Assembly (NCBI GenBank): GCA_024635555.1
Contig: JAGXIO010000147.1
Coordinates: 1 to 44,127, forward strand
Length of the DNA: 44,127 nucleotides
Reading direction: 5' to 3'
Source of the DNA: Saccharicrinis sp.
Lineage (GTDB): Bacteria > Bacteroidota > Bacteroidia > Bacteroidales > Marinilabiliaceae
A program made the translations under genes and the position numbers. Position 1 is the first letter of the stretch. Every line of letters starts with the position of its first letter. Below, one piece after another: positions 26,201-35,724 of this stretch. The notes under the pieces are model-generated. The model searched no databases, had not been told where the DNA came from, and worked only from the letters and a program-made list of their open reading frames with translations.

Positions 26201-26521
26201 CTAAGCACTTATCAGATCGTGTTGATACATTTTGTCTGCATCAATCATTCGTCTAATCAGATTATTGAAAATATTCTACTTCATTTGAGAGCGATTTTTG
26301 CGATAACAAAATTCACTGAACTACTTGTTGTCAATAAGGTATTAACTTACCCAAGAGTAAGTGGTTCTTATTCTTGATTTTACCTGGTGTATCATTGTGT
26401 GCATGGCTTTAAAGTTCATACCTCCCATGCTTTCAACCTGCTCTATGTTATAATCTTTCATTAATGGACGATAACCTCTCCAACAATCAGTTTTTACTCT
26501 GGCTTCTTCGGAGATATTAAG
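26201..26521 (-). pseudogene. IS1595-family transposase remnant (C-terminal part)
   Basis: Reading the minus strand from 26521 to 26201 gives 107 codons in one frame. It contains VKTDCWRGYRPLMKDYNIEQ, FKAMHTMIHQVKSRIRTTYS, FSEFCYRKNRSQMK and IFNNLIRRM, the characteristic C-terminus of IS1595-group transposases. Three in-frame stops interrupt it (after ..TYSWVS, after YLIDNK and after RSQMK) before the terminal stop at 26201-26203. The N-terminal half is missing; it is cut exactly where the IS630 fragment begins on the other strand. The element is dead. Confidence 0.85.
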
Positions 26522-27136
26522 ATGGCATCCGTTTTACATGTTTATAAAGAAGTTGCATTAATCAATGATGATAATTTATTCGCCAATAAGTATACAACTG
26601 TTTCTTTAAAAGGAAAACCAGGCATACAGGCTATAAAGAATATTGCACCTCAATTACAGCCTGTCCCAAATGTACACAGTACAATTGGCAGAGACTATGA
26701 GTACAAAAGACTTGGGGCAGTAAGTCTTCTGGCAGCCATAGACTTACACACCGGAAAGATAATACCTATAATACGAGATCGACATAGGAGTAATGAATTT
26801 ATTGAATTCTTACAAGAGTTAGACAATCAATATACTGACGATTGGAAAATAAGGGTTGTTTTAGACAATCATTCATCACATATTTCAAAAGAAACACGCG
26901 CTTTCTTAAATGCAAACCCTGAAAGGTTCGTGTTTGTATTTACACCCAAACCTGGCTCATGGCTAAATATGATTGAAATGTTCTTCAGCAAGATTACAAG
27001 AGGCTTTCTTAGACATATCAGAGTTAATACAAAAGAAGAATTAATTCAACGAATATATAAAGGCATCAAGGAAATTAATCGGGAACCTGTTGTTTTTAGA
27101 TGGAAATATAAAATGGAAGAAATATCGCTAAATTGA
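26522..27136 (+). pseudogene. IS630-family transposase remnant
   Basis: A 204-residue DDE transposase fragment. Family blocks are present: GKPGIQAIKNIAP, RDYEYKRLGAVSLLAAIDL, IRDRHRSNEFIEFL, VVLDNHSSHISKET (second catalytic Asp) and KPGSWLNMIEMFFSKITRG (catalytic Glu), ending INREPVVFRWKYKM. Compared with intact relatives of about 340-370 residues, the N-terminal helix-turn-helix is absent. The first catalytic aspartate, normally in a YDEKPG motif, is replaced (SLKGKPG), so it should be inactive. It abuts the IS1595 remnant tail-to-tail in opposite orientation. Confidence 0.85.
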
Positions 27137-27501
27137 AATGTTAATTTAAGAACGCACTACTAGAAATGGATTGTTGGGCACAACGGTTTGGGTTACTGTA
27201 TATGCTTAATTATACAAATTATTTTCGGTGATGTTAAGCCTCAAATAAGGATGAGCTCTTAACCAAGCACATTATTCTCTTTGTGACGTGACGTTCTTAA
27301 ATTACGTGCTTTGCGATGGCTTATTTGTGCTATTCCTTACTTTCTTTTTACACTAAAAAAATCACCTCAAACATTGCATTTGTATTCGTAAACATTATTT
27401 TTGACAAACGCTAAACCAGTAAGCAGAACTCTGACTTAATTCTATACTGTACAGATGGTTGACCCAAAACTTTAAACTTTCAACTCAAAACTCATAACCC
27501 C
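27137..27501. other. Non-coding spacer between IS debris and helicase 5' fragment
   Basis: No gene is seen. From about 27372 the sequence is recognisably similar to the region upstream of the intact helicase (from about 31267), becoming close to identical in the last 40 bases before the ATG (CTTTCAACT..CAAACTCATAA..CCCCATG). So the duplication includes the helicase leader. A degenerate CTTTGTGACG...CTTTGCGATGG stretch at about 27278-27320 may be another worn copy of the dispersed repeat. Confidence 0.5.
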
Positions 27502-27744
27502 ATGCAAAAACTCATCGATGCCATTGAAGGCAAGCTGGCCCAATTAAAGGACGAACTGGATAGGGAAGTGCTTGTTTACGGAACGTTTATCTTCAACAAC
27601 AACGAAAGTCAGATACTGTCGCAGTCGGCAGAAAGGGTTGAAGTGATTTTTAGCGATGACCATCAGGCGGATGAGGTGGCTATTTTATTTGAAGAGTTTG
27701 AAGATGAGTTAATGCTCTATTCCTTGTTATGTTTGCCTTGTTAG
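27502..27744 (+). pseudogene. Truncated duplicate of the SNF2 helicase 5' end
   Basis: Bases 27502-27710 align without gaps to 31418-31626, the first 209 bases of the intact helicase gene, with about 14 substitutions (about 93 % by eye). The reading frame is open and encodes the same N-terminal 70 residues (MQKLIDAIEGKLAQLKDELD...), then leaves homology and stops after ten unrelated residues (MLYSLLCLPC). No helicase motif is included, so a catalytic function is not possible. Several differences are synonymous, suggesting the copies diverged while under selection, for example in another strain. Confidence 0.9.
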
Positions 27745-27859
27745 TACAACAGAAAGAACAAGGAAATTTTGACTTAGCATAGTTTAAACTTGAGAAAATT
27801 TTATTCGGAAACGATCAAGTACCACCAATCAGCTTATTTAAAACCACACGAAAAATAAT

Positions 27860-28978
27860 ATGTCAAAAAAAACAGCACTCATCACTGGCGTTACCGGACA
27901 AGACGGAGCCTACCTAGCAGAATTTCTATTAAAAAAAGGATACATTGTTCATGGCCTAAAACGCCGAGCATCACTTTTCAATACGGATCGTATTGATCAT
28001 TTGTATCAAGATCCTCATGTGGAGAACCGCAATTTTGTCTTGCACTATGGCGACTTAACCGATTCAACCAATTTAATACGAATCATTCAGGAAATTCAAC
28101 CTGATGAAATCTATAATTTAGCGGCAATGAGTCATGTTAAGGTAAGCTTTGATACACCTGAGTATACTGCTAATGCCGATGGAATTGGTACATTGCGTCT
28201 TTTGGAAGCCATTCGTATTCTTGGTTTAACTAAAAAGACACGAATCTATCAAGCATCTACTTCAGAACTTTATGGTTTAGTTCAAGAAGTGCCACAGTCA
28301 GAAAAAACTCCTTTTTACCCAAGAAGCCCCTATGCAGTTGCCAAAATGTATGCATACTGGATTACTGTAAACTATCGTGAGGCATATGATATTTTTGCCT
28401 GCAACGGGATTCTATTTAATCATGAAAGTCCTTTGCGGGGAGAAACATTTGTTACAAGGAAAATTACAAGAGCTGTTGCTAAAATTGGTCTTGGAATGCA
28501 AGATTGTCTTTACTTAGGTAATATCGACTCAAAAAGGGACTGGGGTCATGCAAAAGATTATATCAAGGCCATGTGGTTAATTCTTCAGCAAGACAAAGCA
28601 GAGGATTACGTTATTGCAACAGGAGTTACAACAACAGTTCGTGATTTTGTAAAAATGTCTTTTAACGAATTAGGGGTTGAACTTGAATTCAAAGGTAAAG
28701 CAGAAAATGAAATTGCAAAAGTAAAATCATGCTCTAATCCAAACTTCAAAATTGAAATTGGTAAAACCGTATTGAAAATTGACCCTCGATACTACAGACC
28801 AACAGAAGTAGAGTTACTAATTGGTGATCCTACAAAATCAAATAAAAAGTTAGGATGGATACCTGAATATGATCTAGCCGCTTTGGTTAAAGACATGATG
28901 ACTTCAGATATAAAACTAATGCAAAAGGATAAGTATCTAAAAGATGGTGGATACCAAACGTTAAATTACTTTGAATAA
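27860..28978 (+). CDS. gmd: GDP-mannose 4,6-dehydratase
   Basis: Converts GDP-D-mannose to GDP-4-keto-6-deoxymannose, the first step to GDP-L-fucose. At 372 residues it is full length. Visible are the Rossmann motif [27 protein letters not shown], the active-site STSELYG and YxxxK in [29 protein letters not shown] and the C-terminal [12 protein letters not shown]. It lies downstream of the helicase fragment, away from the main operon, followed by a strong terminator and then fcl. It supplies the two fucosyltransferases at 18026 and 19943. Confidence 0.96.
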   Translation: MSKKTALITGVTGQDGAYLAEFLLKKGYIVHGLKRRASLFNTDRIDHLYQDPHVENRNFVLHYGDLTDSTNLIRIIQEIQPDEIYNLAAMSHVKVSFDTPEYTANADGIGTLRLLEAIRILGLTKKTRIYQASTSELYGLVQEVPQSEKTPFYPRSPYAVAKMYAYWITVNYREAYDIFACNGILFNHESPLRGETFVTRKITRAVAKIGLGMQDCLYLGNIDSKRDWGHAKDYIKAMWLILQQDKAEDYVIATGVTTTVRDFVKMSFNELGVELEFKGKAENEIAKVKSCSNPNFKIEIGKTVLKIDPRYYRPTEVELLIGDPTKSNKKLGWIPEYDLAALVKDMMTSDIKLMQKDKYLKDGGYQTLNYFE

Positions 28979-28998
28979 GCACTAAATACAAAAACTTT

Positions 28999-29044
28999 AA
29001 AGTTTCTTAAATTCAGTATGTTGAATTAAGAAACTTTTTTTATT
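28999..29044 (+). terminator. Intrinsic terminator between gmd and fcl
   Basis: AAAGTTTCTTAA plus ATTCA (28999-29015) pairs with TTGAATTAAGAAACTTT (from 29021), a stem of about 16 pairs with one bulged A. A run of seven T's follows (TTTTTTT to 29041). This is the strongest terminator in the window and would reduce read-through from gmd to fcl. Confidence 0.82.
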
Positions 29045-29054
29045 TCATATTGCC

Positions 29055-30137
29055 ATGGAAAAGAATTCGAAAATTTATATTGCAGGCCACTTAGGATTAG
29101 TAGGTAGTGCTATTCATAAAAATTTAATATCAAAAGGCTATTCAAACTTTATTTTTAAATCGTTTGAAGAACTTGATTTGAGAAATCAAAAAGAGGTATT
29201 AGATTTTTTCAGATCAGAAAAACCTGAATATGTTATATTAGCTGCCGCTAAAGTTGGAGGAATAGTTGCCAATAATAAATACCGAGCGGATTTTATTTAT
29301 GAAAATTTAATGATTCAAAATAACATCATTCACAGTTCATATTTAACAGCTGTAAAAAAATTACTCTTTTTAGGAAGTACATGTATTTACCCAAAAGAAT
29401 GCCCACAACCTATGCGTGAAGAATATTTGCTTACAGATATATTAGAATACACGAATGAGCCTTACGCTATTGCTAAAATTGCTGGAATTAAAATGGTTGA
29501 GTCATATAACCTCCAATATGGAACCAATTTCATTTCGGTAATGCCTACCAATTTATATGGACCTAACGACAACTTCGATTTAGAAAAATCTCATGTTCTC
29601 CCAGCCATGATCCGAAAAATTCACATTGGCAAATGCTTAGAACTAAATAATTGGGAACAAATTCGATTAGATTTAGAAAAACGTCCAATTGAAAAGGTAT
29701 CTGGAAATTCATCTAAAGATGAAATCATAATCATTCTTAATAGATACGGAATTAGTAGGATTGGAGATAACGTTCAAGTGGAAATATGGGGTTCAGGAAA
29801 ACCAATGAGGGAATTCCTATGGTCTGAGGACATGGCAGATGCTTGTGTTTTTCTAATGGAAAGGATAGATTTCAAAGATGTAACACCTACAAATTCCTCA
29901 GAAATTAGAAATACCCATATTAACATTGGCACAGGAAAGGAAATTTCAATTAAGGAATTGGCAATTACAATTCAGAATGCAATTGGTTTTAAAGGAGAAC
30001 TCTTTTTTAATAGTACAAAACCTGACGGCACTATGCGCAAATTAACGACTGTTAATAAGCTTAATTCCTTAGGTTGGAAGCACAGTGTAGAACTTGATGA
30101 AGGCATCTCTAAAATTTATAATTGGTATTTGAGTTGA
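29055..30137 (+). CDS. fcl: GDP-L-fucose synthase
   Basis: Epimerase/reductase that turns GDP-4-keto-6-deoxymannose into GDP-L-fucose. Motifs are [10 protein letters not shown] (Rossmann), [12 protein letters not shown], the GSTCIYP active site and YxxxK in [10 protein letters not shown], then [12 protein letters not shown]. The 360 residues exceed the E. coli enzyme by about 40 because of an insertion after the [10 protein letters not shown] segment, a form common in Bacteroidota. It begins 11 bases after the T run of the preceding terminator, so it may have its own promoter, although none was recognised. Confidence 0.95.
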   Translation: MEKNSKIYIAGHLGLVGSAIHKNLISKGYSNFIFKSFEELDLRNQKEVLDFFRSEKPEYVILAAAKVGGIVANNKYRADFIYENLMIQNNIIHSSYLTAVKKLLFLGSTCIYPKECPQPMREEYLLTDILEYTNEPYAIAKIAGIKMVESYNLQYGTNFISVMPTNLYGPNDNFDLEKSHVLPAMIRKIHIGKCLELNNWEQIRLDLEKRPIEKVSGNSSKDEIIIILNRYGISRIGDNVQVEIWGSGKPMREFLWSEDMADACVFLMERIDFKDVTPTNSSEIRNTHINIGTGKEISIKELAITIQNAIGFKGELFFNSTKPDGTMRKLTTVNKLNSLGWKHSVELDEGISKIYNWYLS

Positions 30138-30183
30138 GCAAAACATTACTTATTTTTTACACTTCCCCCTTTGTTATTTCCGA

Positions 30184-31071
30184 ATGATAGGGGGAATTGG
30201 TGTTAATGGTGCTAATTACGAGTTTGTAAAAGGAGATATCTGCAACAGAGATTTGATAGAGTATTTATTCTCGAAATATGATATTCGTGGAGTAATTCAT
30301 TTTGCAGCTGAGAGTCATGTAGATAATTCGATAAGTGGACCAGAGGTTTTTATTCAAACAAATGTTAATGGGACATTTACTCTTTTGGACGTAGCGCGCA
30401 AGTATTGGATGGACGCACCATTTACCTATAAGGAGGGTTATGAAGACTGTCGTTTTCACCATATCTCAACCGATGAAGTTTATGGAACTCTTGGTGCCAC
30501 GGGTTTATTTACGGAACTTACATCTTATGCTCCGAATAGTCCTTATTCATCATCCAAAGCAAGTTCCGATTTTTTGGTTCGTGCTTATTTTCATACCTAC
30601 GGGATGGATGTAACCACCAGTAACTGTAGTAACAACTATGGTCCAAAGCAGCATAATGAAAAATTAACACCAACCATTATACGGAAAGCATTGGCTGGTG
30701 AAGATATTCCGATTTATGGAGATGGAAAAAATATTAGAGATTGGTTGTATGTTTTGGATCATTGCACGGGGATTGATTTAGTCTATCATAAAGGTAGATC
30801 CGGTGAAACCTACAATATTGGTGGACGAAATGAAAGAGACAATCTGTTTATTGTAGATTATATCTGTCAAGTTTTAGATAAAAAGCAACCCCTGAAAAAT
30901 GGTTATTCCTATAAAAATCAAATCAAATTTGTAAAGGACAGAGCTGGTCATGATAGACGATATGCCATAGATGCCACAAAAATTGAAACCGAATTAGGCT
31001 GGAAAGCTAATGAAAATTTTGAAACAGGTATCGTAAAGACCATTGATTGGTATCTGGATAAAATCAATTAA
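30184..31071 (+). pseudogene. rmlB: dTDP-glucose 4,6-dehydratase lacking its NAD-binding N-terminus
   Basis: The protein aligns with RmlB only from NYEFVKGDICNRDL onward. The catalytic part is intact: HFAAESHVDNSI, STDEVYGTLG, YxxxK in SPYSSSKASSDF, NCSNNYGP and RDWLYVLDH. The first 50-60 residues, with the GGAGFIG Rossmann motif and first strands, are missing. The ORF instead opens with MIGGIGVNGA, which does not restore the fold. Without the dinucleotide loop it cannot bind NAD normally, so I call it a 5'-truncated pseudogene, although the rest is free of stops and the truncation is probably recent. No rmlA, C or D is present. Confidence 0.82.
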
Positions 31072-31417
31072 ACAAGTGATCCAGTCTCTAGACCGCAGCT
31101 AGCAGTCTTCAACTATTTATCGCAAAGACCGCAAAGGAAATTACGCAAAGACCGCTAAAAGTTTGGATTAGGATTTTGTTGGTTTTTTTATTTTTTGCGT
31201 CCTTTGCGATTCTTTTTTTTGCGCACTTAGCGAGGAAATATTTTTTGTCGAAAAAATTGTCCCAAGTATTGTATTTGCATTCCCAAGTATTTTTTTCACA
31301 AACATTAAGTAAGTATTCAGTCCAGATTTTTCAGTAAAACAGATTGTCCGGCAACTGTCATCTACCCGTCCGACAAACTTAAACTTCTAAACTTTCAACT
31401 TCAAACTCATAATCCCC
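31072..31417. other. Non-coding spacer before the SNF2 helicase gene
   Basis: No gene is seen. It holds an inverted-repeat element (31119-31236, listed separately) and, from about 31267, the helicase leader that is also duplicated at about 27372-27501. A short direct repeat CCCAAGTAT lies within it, around 31261 and 31283. Confidence 0.6.
31119..31236. repeat. CGCAAAG inverted-repeat element, copy between rmlB' and helicase
   Basis: The left arm is ATCGCAAAGACCGCAAAGG then ACGCAAAGACCGC (31119-31155). A T-rich centre is followed by the right arm TTTTGCGTCCTTTGCGATT...TTGCGCACTTAGCGAGG (31194-31236). The arms are imperfect reverse complements, each built from two CGCAAAG-like units. The element is wholly intergenic. 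Confidence 0.75.
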
Positions 31418-34051
31418 ATGCAAAAACTCATCGATGCCATTGAAAGCAAGCTTGCCCAATTAAAAAACGAATTGGATAGGGAAGAGCTTGTTTACGGAAC
31501 GTTCATTTTTAACAACAACGAATGTCAGATACTGTCGCAGTCGGCAGAAAGGGTGGAAGTGATTTTTAGCGATGACCATCAGGCGGATGAGGTGGCTATT
31601 TTATTTGAAGAGTTTGAAGGGGAGTTGCGTGTGCACAATACCTTGAAGGTATGGAACCGTTATAGCTACGCGGCTTTGCTATTGTTTGAGCACGAGCTGC
31701 ATATATTGGACGAGAAAGAACATCTGGAACATAAAAAGTATACGCGCGAAGGGATGATAAAACGGGTACTGGCCGAGCGAATGCAGAAAGCGGTGAATGC
31801 TGAGTACCGTATTGATTTTGCCGATAATATTTATGGCGACCATGTGGTGGTGAACGAGCGGGGTGTGCGCTACAAAGTATTTTTGCGCGACTTTGAAAAC
31901 GAAACCGGGTATAGTAACAGCAAGGATGCCGAGATAAATAAGCTGGGCACCACCAAGCATATTATGTATGTTTTTAACAAGCTGAAGGATAATAAAACCC
32001 TAAGAGATAGATTGAGCCATGAGTGCCCGTTCGTAGAGGTGTATCTGAATCCTCTGGACGATTATAAGATATCTTGGTTTTATCCCCGTCCCTTGCCTAA
32101 TGAAACCAAAACACTTATCGAAAAATATTTTGGCAAAGATAAATATATCGATGACGGGGCGGTTGAATCGTTTGTCGATTTTCTGGCGGAAGCGCAGCAG
32201 TTCAGCAATATCGTTGTACGTCCTGAGGTGGTCAAAAAAATTGAAAAGGTTTGGGAACAGAAGGCATTAGAAACGCTTAGTGGTAACTACACACCAGATT
32301 TTTCAAATATAAAAGCCACGCTCTACGATTATCAAAAGGAAGGTATTGTTTTTGGTGCTTGTAAACAAGGAGCTATTATAGCTGATGAAATGGGCTTGGG
32401 TAAAACCTTGCAGGCCATAGGTATAGCTATGCACAAAAAGGAGTTGTTTGGTTTCGAAAAGACCTTGGTGGTTTGTCCGGCTTCGTTAAAATCGCAATGG
32501 AAAAGCGAGATTGAGCGGTTTACAAATCAAAAAGCTGTTGTGGTTCAGGGCAATCCTGAGGAGCGGGAGCTAATGTACAAACATTCGGACGCCATGTTCC
32601 TGATCATCAACTACGAAGCGGTATTGCGCGATCAGGTGGCCATAGGAAAGGCCCAATTCGATTTTCTAATTCTGGACGAAGCGCAGCGTGTAAAAAATTT
32701 TGCCACACAAACGGCAGGAGCCGTCAAGAGAATACAGGCTAGGCATACGCTTATCATTACCGGAACACCTATTGAGAACAAACTGATAGACTTATTTTCT
32801 ATTGTCAGTATTTTGGATCCTGATATTCTTGGGCCTTTGTGGGAGTTTTCATATCAGCACTGTCTGTTCGATTCCTATAAAACAAATAAAATCAATGGTT
32901 ACTATAATCTTCAAGAACTAAAATCTCGCCTGTCGCATATTGTACTTCGTCGCGAAAAGCACAATGTGCTAAAGCAACTGCCCAATGTGCAACAGCACGA
33001 TGTAATGGTGGGAATGACAACCATGCAGCGCGATTATCATGCTTCGTATGCTAGCGGACTTGCTAAAATAGTACGCAAAAAGTTCCTTACCCCCTACGAC
33101 ATGAAGATGATGCAGTTGCTGTTGAGCAATATGCGTATGGTTTGCGATTCGACTTATTTAATTGATGATGCCACCAATGATTCGCCAAAGCTGGAGGAAC
33201 TGAAATATATTTTGTTGGAAAAGTTGGACATAAAAAACAGTCCTAAAAAAATTATCATCTTCTCCGAGTGGATAAAGATGCACAAGTTGATGGGTGCCAT
33301 GCTACGCGAAAACAACATTGGGTTTGCCGAGCTCAATGGCAAAGTGCCGGTGAGCAAACGGGGCGATTTGATACGTCGTTTTGAGACCAATGATTCGTGC
33401 AAGGTCTTTCTCTCTACCGAGGCGGGAGGTGCGGGACTTAACCTGCAAGTAGCTGATATTTTGATTAATTTTGAGCTTCCGTGGAACCCTGCCAAAAAGA
33501 ACCAGCGCATTGGCCGTATCGACAGGATAGGCCAAAAGAGTAGTCACCTCACTATTTTTAATTTGATTACCACCAACTCTATCGAAACCAGAATTTCGTT
33601 GGGCTTGCTGGTAAAGCAAACCTTGTTCGACGGCGTGCTTAACAAAGAAAATCAAACCAATTTTGTCGATTTCTCAGAAAAAGGCCGATCGCAGTTTCTG
33701 AATCAGGTAGCCGAGATGGTAGATGCCTTGGATCATGAAGAAGGAGAGCTTGAAGATAGGATAGATGACGAGGTTGAAAGTTCTGGAGTAAAGGATGAAA
33801 TGGATGCACTGGAGATAGAAATTCGGGATGAGGAGCAGGCAGATGCCAGTCCAATCACATCAGTAAGTCTATCGACCATGGAGAGGGAGGATAAGGCCAA
33901 AAAGATGGAGGAGGTGATGAGCAACGGAATCCAGTTTCTGGCGGGATTGATGGAAATGTCGTCGGGAACCAAAATTAATATCAAAGACCAAAAAATAGAA
34001 GTAAATCCCGACACCGGCGAAGTGACCATGAAATTTAAAATGCCAATGTAA
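31418..34051 (+). CDS. SNF2-family DNA helicase/translocase
   Basis: An 877-residue SF2 ATPase with all SNF2 motifs: Walker A ADEMGLGKT (322-330), motif II LDEAQ (419-423), motif III ITGTPIENK (447-455), motif V STEAGGAGLNLQ (about 666-677) and motif VI QRIGRIDRIGQ (696-706). The first 290 residues form a separate domain without a recognised motif. The C-terminus after about 735 is acidic and probably disordered (ALDHEEGELEDRIDDE), ending in a short beta-like tail. RapA/HepA-like proteins remodel protein-DNA or polymerase complexes; the actual substrate is unknown. Its first 209 bases are duplicated at 27502. No methylase or restriction partner is adjacent. Confidence 0.9.
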   Translation: MQKLIDAIESKLAQLKNELDREELVYGTFIFNNNECQILSQSAERVEVIFSDDHQADEVAILFEEFEGELRVHNTLKVWNRYSYAALLLFEHELHILDEKEHLEHKKYTREGMIKRVLAERMQKAVNAEYRIDFADNIYGDHVVVNERGVRYKVFLRDFENETGYSNSKDAEINKLGTTKHIMYVFNKLKDNKTLRDRLSHECPFVEVYLNPLDDYKISWFYPRPLPNETKTLIEKYFGKDKYIDDGAVESFVDFLAEAQQFSNIVVRPEVVKKIEKVWEQKALETLSGNYTPDFSNIKATLYDYQKEGIVFGACKQGAIIADEMGLGKTLQAIGIAMHKKELFGFEKTLVVCPASLKSQWKSEIERFTNQKAVVVQGNPEERELMYKHSDAMFLIINYEAVLRDQVAIGKAQFDFLILDEAQRVKNFATQTAGAVKRIQARHTLIITGTPIENKLIDLFSIVSILDPDILGPLWEFSYQHCLFDSYKTNKINGYYNLQELKSRLSHIVLRREKHNVLKQLPNVQQHDVMVGMTTMQRDYHASYASGLAKIVRKKFLTPYDMKMMQLLLSNMRMVCDSTYLIDDATNDSPKLEELKYILLEKLDIKNSPKKIIIFSEWIKMHKLMGAMLRENNIGFAELNGKVPVSKRGDLIRRFETNDSCKVFLSTEAGGAGLNLQVADILINFELPWNPAKKNQRIGRIDRIGQKSSHLTIFNLITTNSIETRISLGLLVKQTLFDGVLNKENQTNFVDFSEKGRSQFLNQVAEMVDALDHEEGELEDRIDDEVESSGVKDEMDALEIEIRDEEQADASPITSVSLSTMEREDKAKKMEEVMSNGIQFLAGLMEMSSGTKINIKDQKIEVNPDTGEVTMKFKMPM

Positions 34052-34077
34052 GTTTAGTACTTTTATGTGAATGGTTT

Positions 34078-34201
34078 CACGCAAAGACCGCAAAGGTTTT
34101 AACGCAAAGACTGCAAAGGAATTGTGTAGGGATTCAGTTTGATTTTTTATTTCTATTGTATTTCCACTCACACCAAATCCTTCTTTTGCGCCCTTTGCGA
34201 T
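34078..34201. repeat. CGCAAAG inverted-repeat element, copy between helicase and Uma2 genes
   Basis: The left arm is CACGCAAAGACCGCAAAGG followed by ACGCAAAGACTGCAAAGG (34078-34119). The right arm is CTTTTGCGCCCTTTGCGAT (about 34183-34202). Arms are imperfect reverse complements about 60 bases apart. It is the same family as at 31119 and 36700. Confidence 0.75.
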
Positions 34202-34281
34202 ATCCTCTTTTACACCTTACTAATATTTTTTGTATCTTGGTGGCTATACCGGTGATTGTTCACCTATTAATCTAAATTGCC

Positions 34282-34884
34282 ATGGTAACAGATATCAACA
34301 CAATAGATTTAAATAAAAAATTCACTTATTCCGATTATCTTACTTGGCAAATTAAAGAGCGATTGGAGCTGATTAGGGGTCGTGTTTTTAAGATGACACC
34401 AGCACCTGCCATGAAACATCAAAAGATATCAGCCAATATTTTTGCGGGATTGACTGCTTTTATCAGAAAACAAGATAAGTGTGAAGTCTTTTTTGCTCCT
34501 TTCGATGTGCGCCTTCCCATAAAAGGTAAAACACACGATAAGGATATTACAACCGTTGTTCAACCTGATATTTGTGTGGTTTGCGATCCTAAAAAACTTG
34601 ATGAAAAAGGCTGCTTGGGTGCTCCAGATATTATGGTGGAAATATTGTCGCCTTCCACATCTAAAAAAGACTTGAACGATAAATACCAACTATACGAAGA
34701 ATCGGGTGTACAAGAATATTGGGTTGTTTTTACTGGTGTAGATATGATGGAAGTATATGAGTTGCACGATGGAAAATACACTTCAGGGGTGCGCTATTTT
34801 AAAGGCGATACCTTACAAACACCCATAATGCCAGGTTTCATCTTAAATATAGACGATGTTTTTGTGATGCCTAAAGGGTTCTAA
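34282..34884 (+). CDS. Uma2-family (DUF820) restriction-endonuclease-like protein
   Basis: A 200-residue PD-(D/E)XK-fold protein of the Uma2 family. Family features are FTYSDYLTWQ, the glutamate in ERLELIRGRVFKM (near residue 29), the QPDICVV core (QPD 94-96), GAPDIMVEILSPST (117-126) followed by KKDLNDKYQLYEESGVQEYWV, and the C-terminal LQTPIMPGFIL. These supply the candidate metal-binding acidic residues of the nuclease fold. Uma2 proteins are widespread and often multi-copy; no biological role is established. It has its own leader after an inverted-repeat element and no obvious partner gene. Confidence 0.85.
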   Translation: MVTDINTIDLNKKFTYSDYLTWQIKERLELIRGRVFKMTPAPAMKHQKISANIFAGLTAFIRKQDKCEVFFAPFDVRLPIKGKTHDKDITTVVQPDICVVCDPKKLDEKGCLGAPDIMVEILSPSTSKKDLNDKYQLYEESGVQEYWVVFTGVDMMEVYELHDGKYTSGVRYFKGDTLQTPIMPGFILNIDDVFVMPKGF

Positions 34885-34997
34885 ATCTTTATTTATCTTC
34901 ATCTTAACCGATGAGATAAATAAAGATTGTACGTGCTGCACATGGGATTTTTCTTTGCAAGAATGCAAAATATTTTTCTCACAAATATTATTGAGCT

Positions 34998-35310
34998 CTA
35001 TCTCCTCTCAAAACCTTTACAAGCAGCTAAGATTCCCTCGAATAGCTCTTGTGCATCCGCAGCGGCTATGGCGGCAAAGGCAACCCGCAAAACGTTGTTA
35101 AGGTTAATGATACCGATACTGTATTTTTTAATCAGTATCTCTCGTATCGCTTCTCCATCCAATCCATCTTTTAGTTTAACACACATAAAGTAACCCGAGT
35201 TGTAAGGTAGTGCTGTAAAATAGGCAGCATACTTGTCATCTACCAATATATCTTTAATGGCTTGGTAAAGGGCTTGCATAATCATAAACTTCGATTTTTT
35301 TTGCTCCTTG
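34998..35310 (-). pseudogene. 3'-end fragment of the aminotransferase gene
   Basis: About 312 bases (34999-35310) match 36905-37216 in the same orientation with a constant offset of 1906 and roughly 90 % identity by eye. It encodes the last 100 or so residues of the aminotransferase (MIMQALYQAIKDILVDDKYA to the common ending ERR and stop). Upstream of 35310 the reading frame continues into unrelated residues to 35369. It lacks the PLP lysine and all N-terminal parts. It is a direct repeat of the resident gene's 3' end, with the HigB/HigA genes between the copies. Confidence 0.9.
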
Positions 35311-35724
35311 TTTATCTGGCAGGATGACCAACAGGGTAATCCGTTTGATACATTATTTGTCATTGCCAATCTGTGAGGCCAGTATAATACGGAGTATAAG
35401 CATACTGGTGTGGAACTTAGTTTCCAATGTTATTTGTGGAAGTTGACTTGGACGCCCATGAGGTCTACGATATATGGATGTTTTTTCGCGATTACAAAGA
35501 ACGGGATTATTGAAATAGCTTGTATTTGGGAGGCGTAACCAGTTAGAATCTTCTTTGCGAGCTTGGCGTAAACTTTAGCGGCTTTATGAGAAATGGAAAA
35601 GGTGTTTCATCACTCGCTGCCGCACGAATCCTTTCGTGTGTTTCTAATTAAAGTTGTACTATATTGGAAAATATTTGCATGCGTTTCCTTTTGTGAAACT
35701 ATATTAGTAACTTTGTCTTAGTAT
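35311..35724. other. Non-coding spacer upstream of higB
   Basis: No gene is seen. It contains a hairpin CCAGTAT (35379-35385) with ATACTGG (35402-35408), and a half copy of the dispersed repeat (TTCTTTGCGAGCTTGGCG at about 35550-35568). A second hairpin, CACGAA (35623-35628) with TTCGTG (35633-35638), follows, then the promoter box before higB. Confidence 0.5.
35708..35715 (+). promoter_or_regulatory. Putative -7 promoter box for the higBA pair
   Basis: TAACTTTG matches TAnnTTTG exactly and ends 9 bases before the higB ATG. Transcription starting a few bases downstream would give an almost leaderless mRNA. TTG triplets occur at 35675 and 35691, but neither is at the ideal spacing for a -33 element. 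Confidence 0.5.

Noticed and set aside
33154-34171. Several overlapping minus-strand frames in the helicase gene (about 70-118 residues)
   Set aside because: All are antisense to the SNF2 motifs and the acidic tail; none resembles a known family.
34927-35193. Plus-strand 88-residue frame after the Uma2 gene
   Set aside because: It is antisense to the duplicated aminotransferase 3' fragment, whose minus-strand translation matches the intact enzyme.
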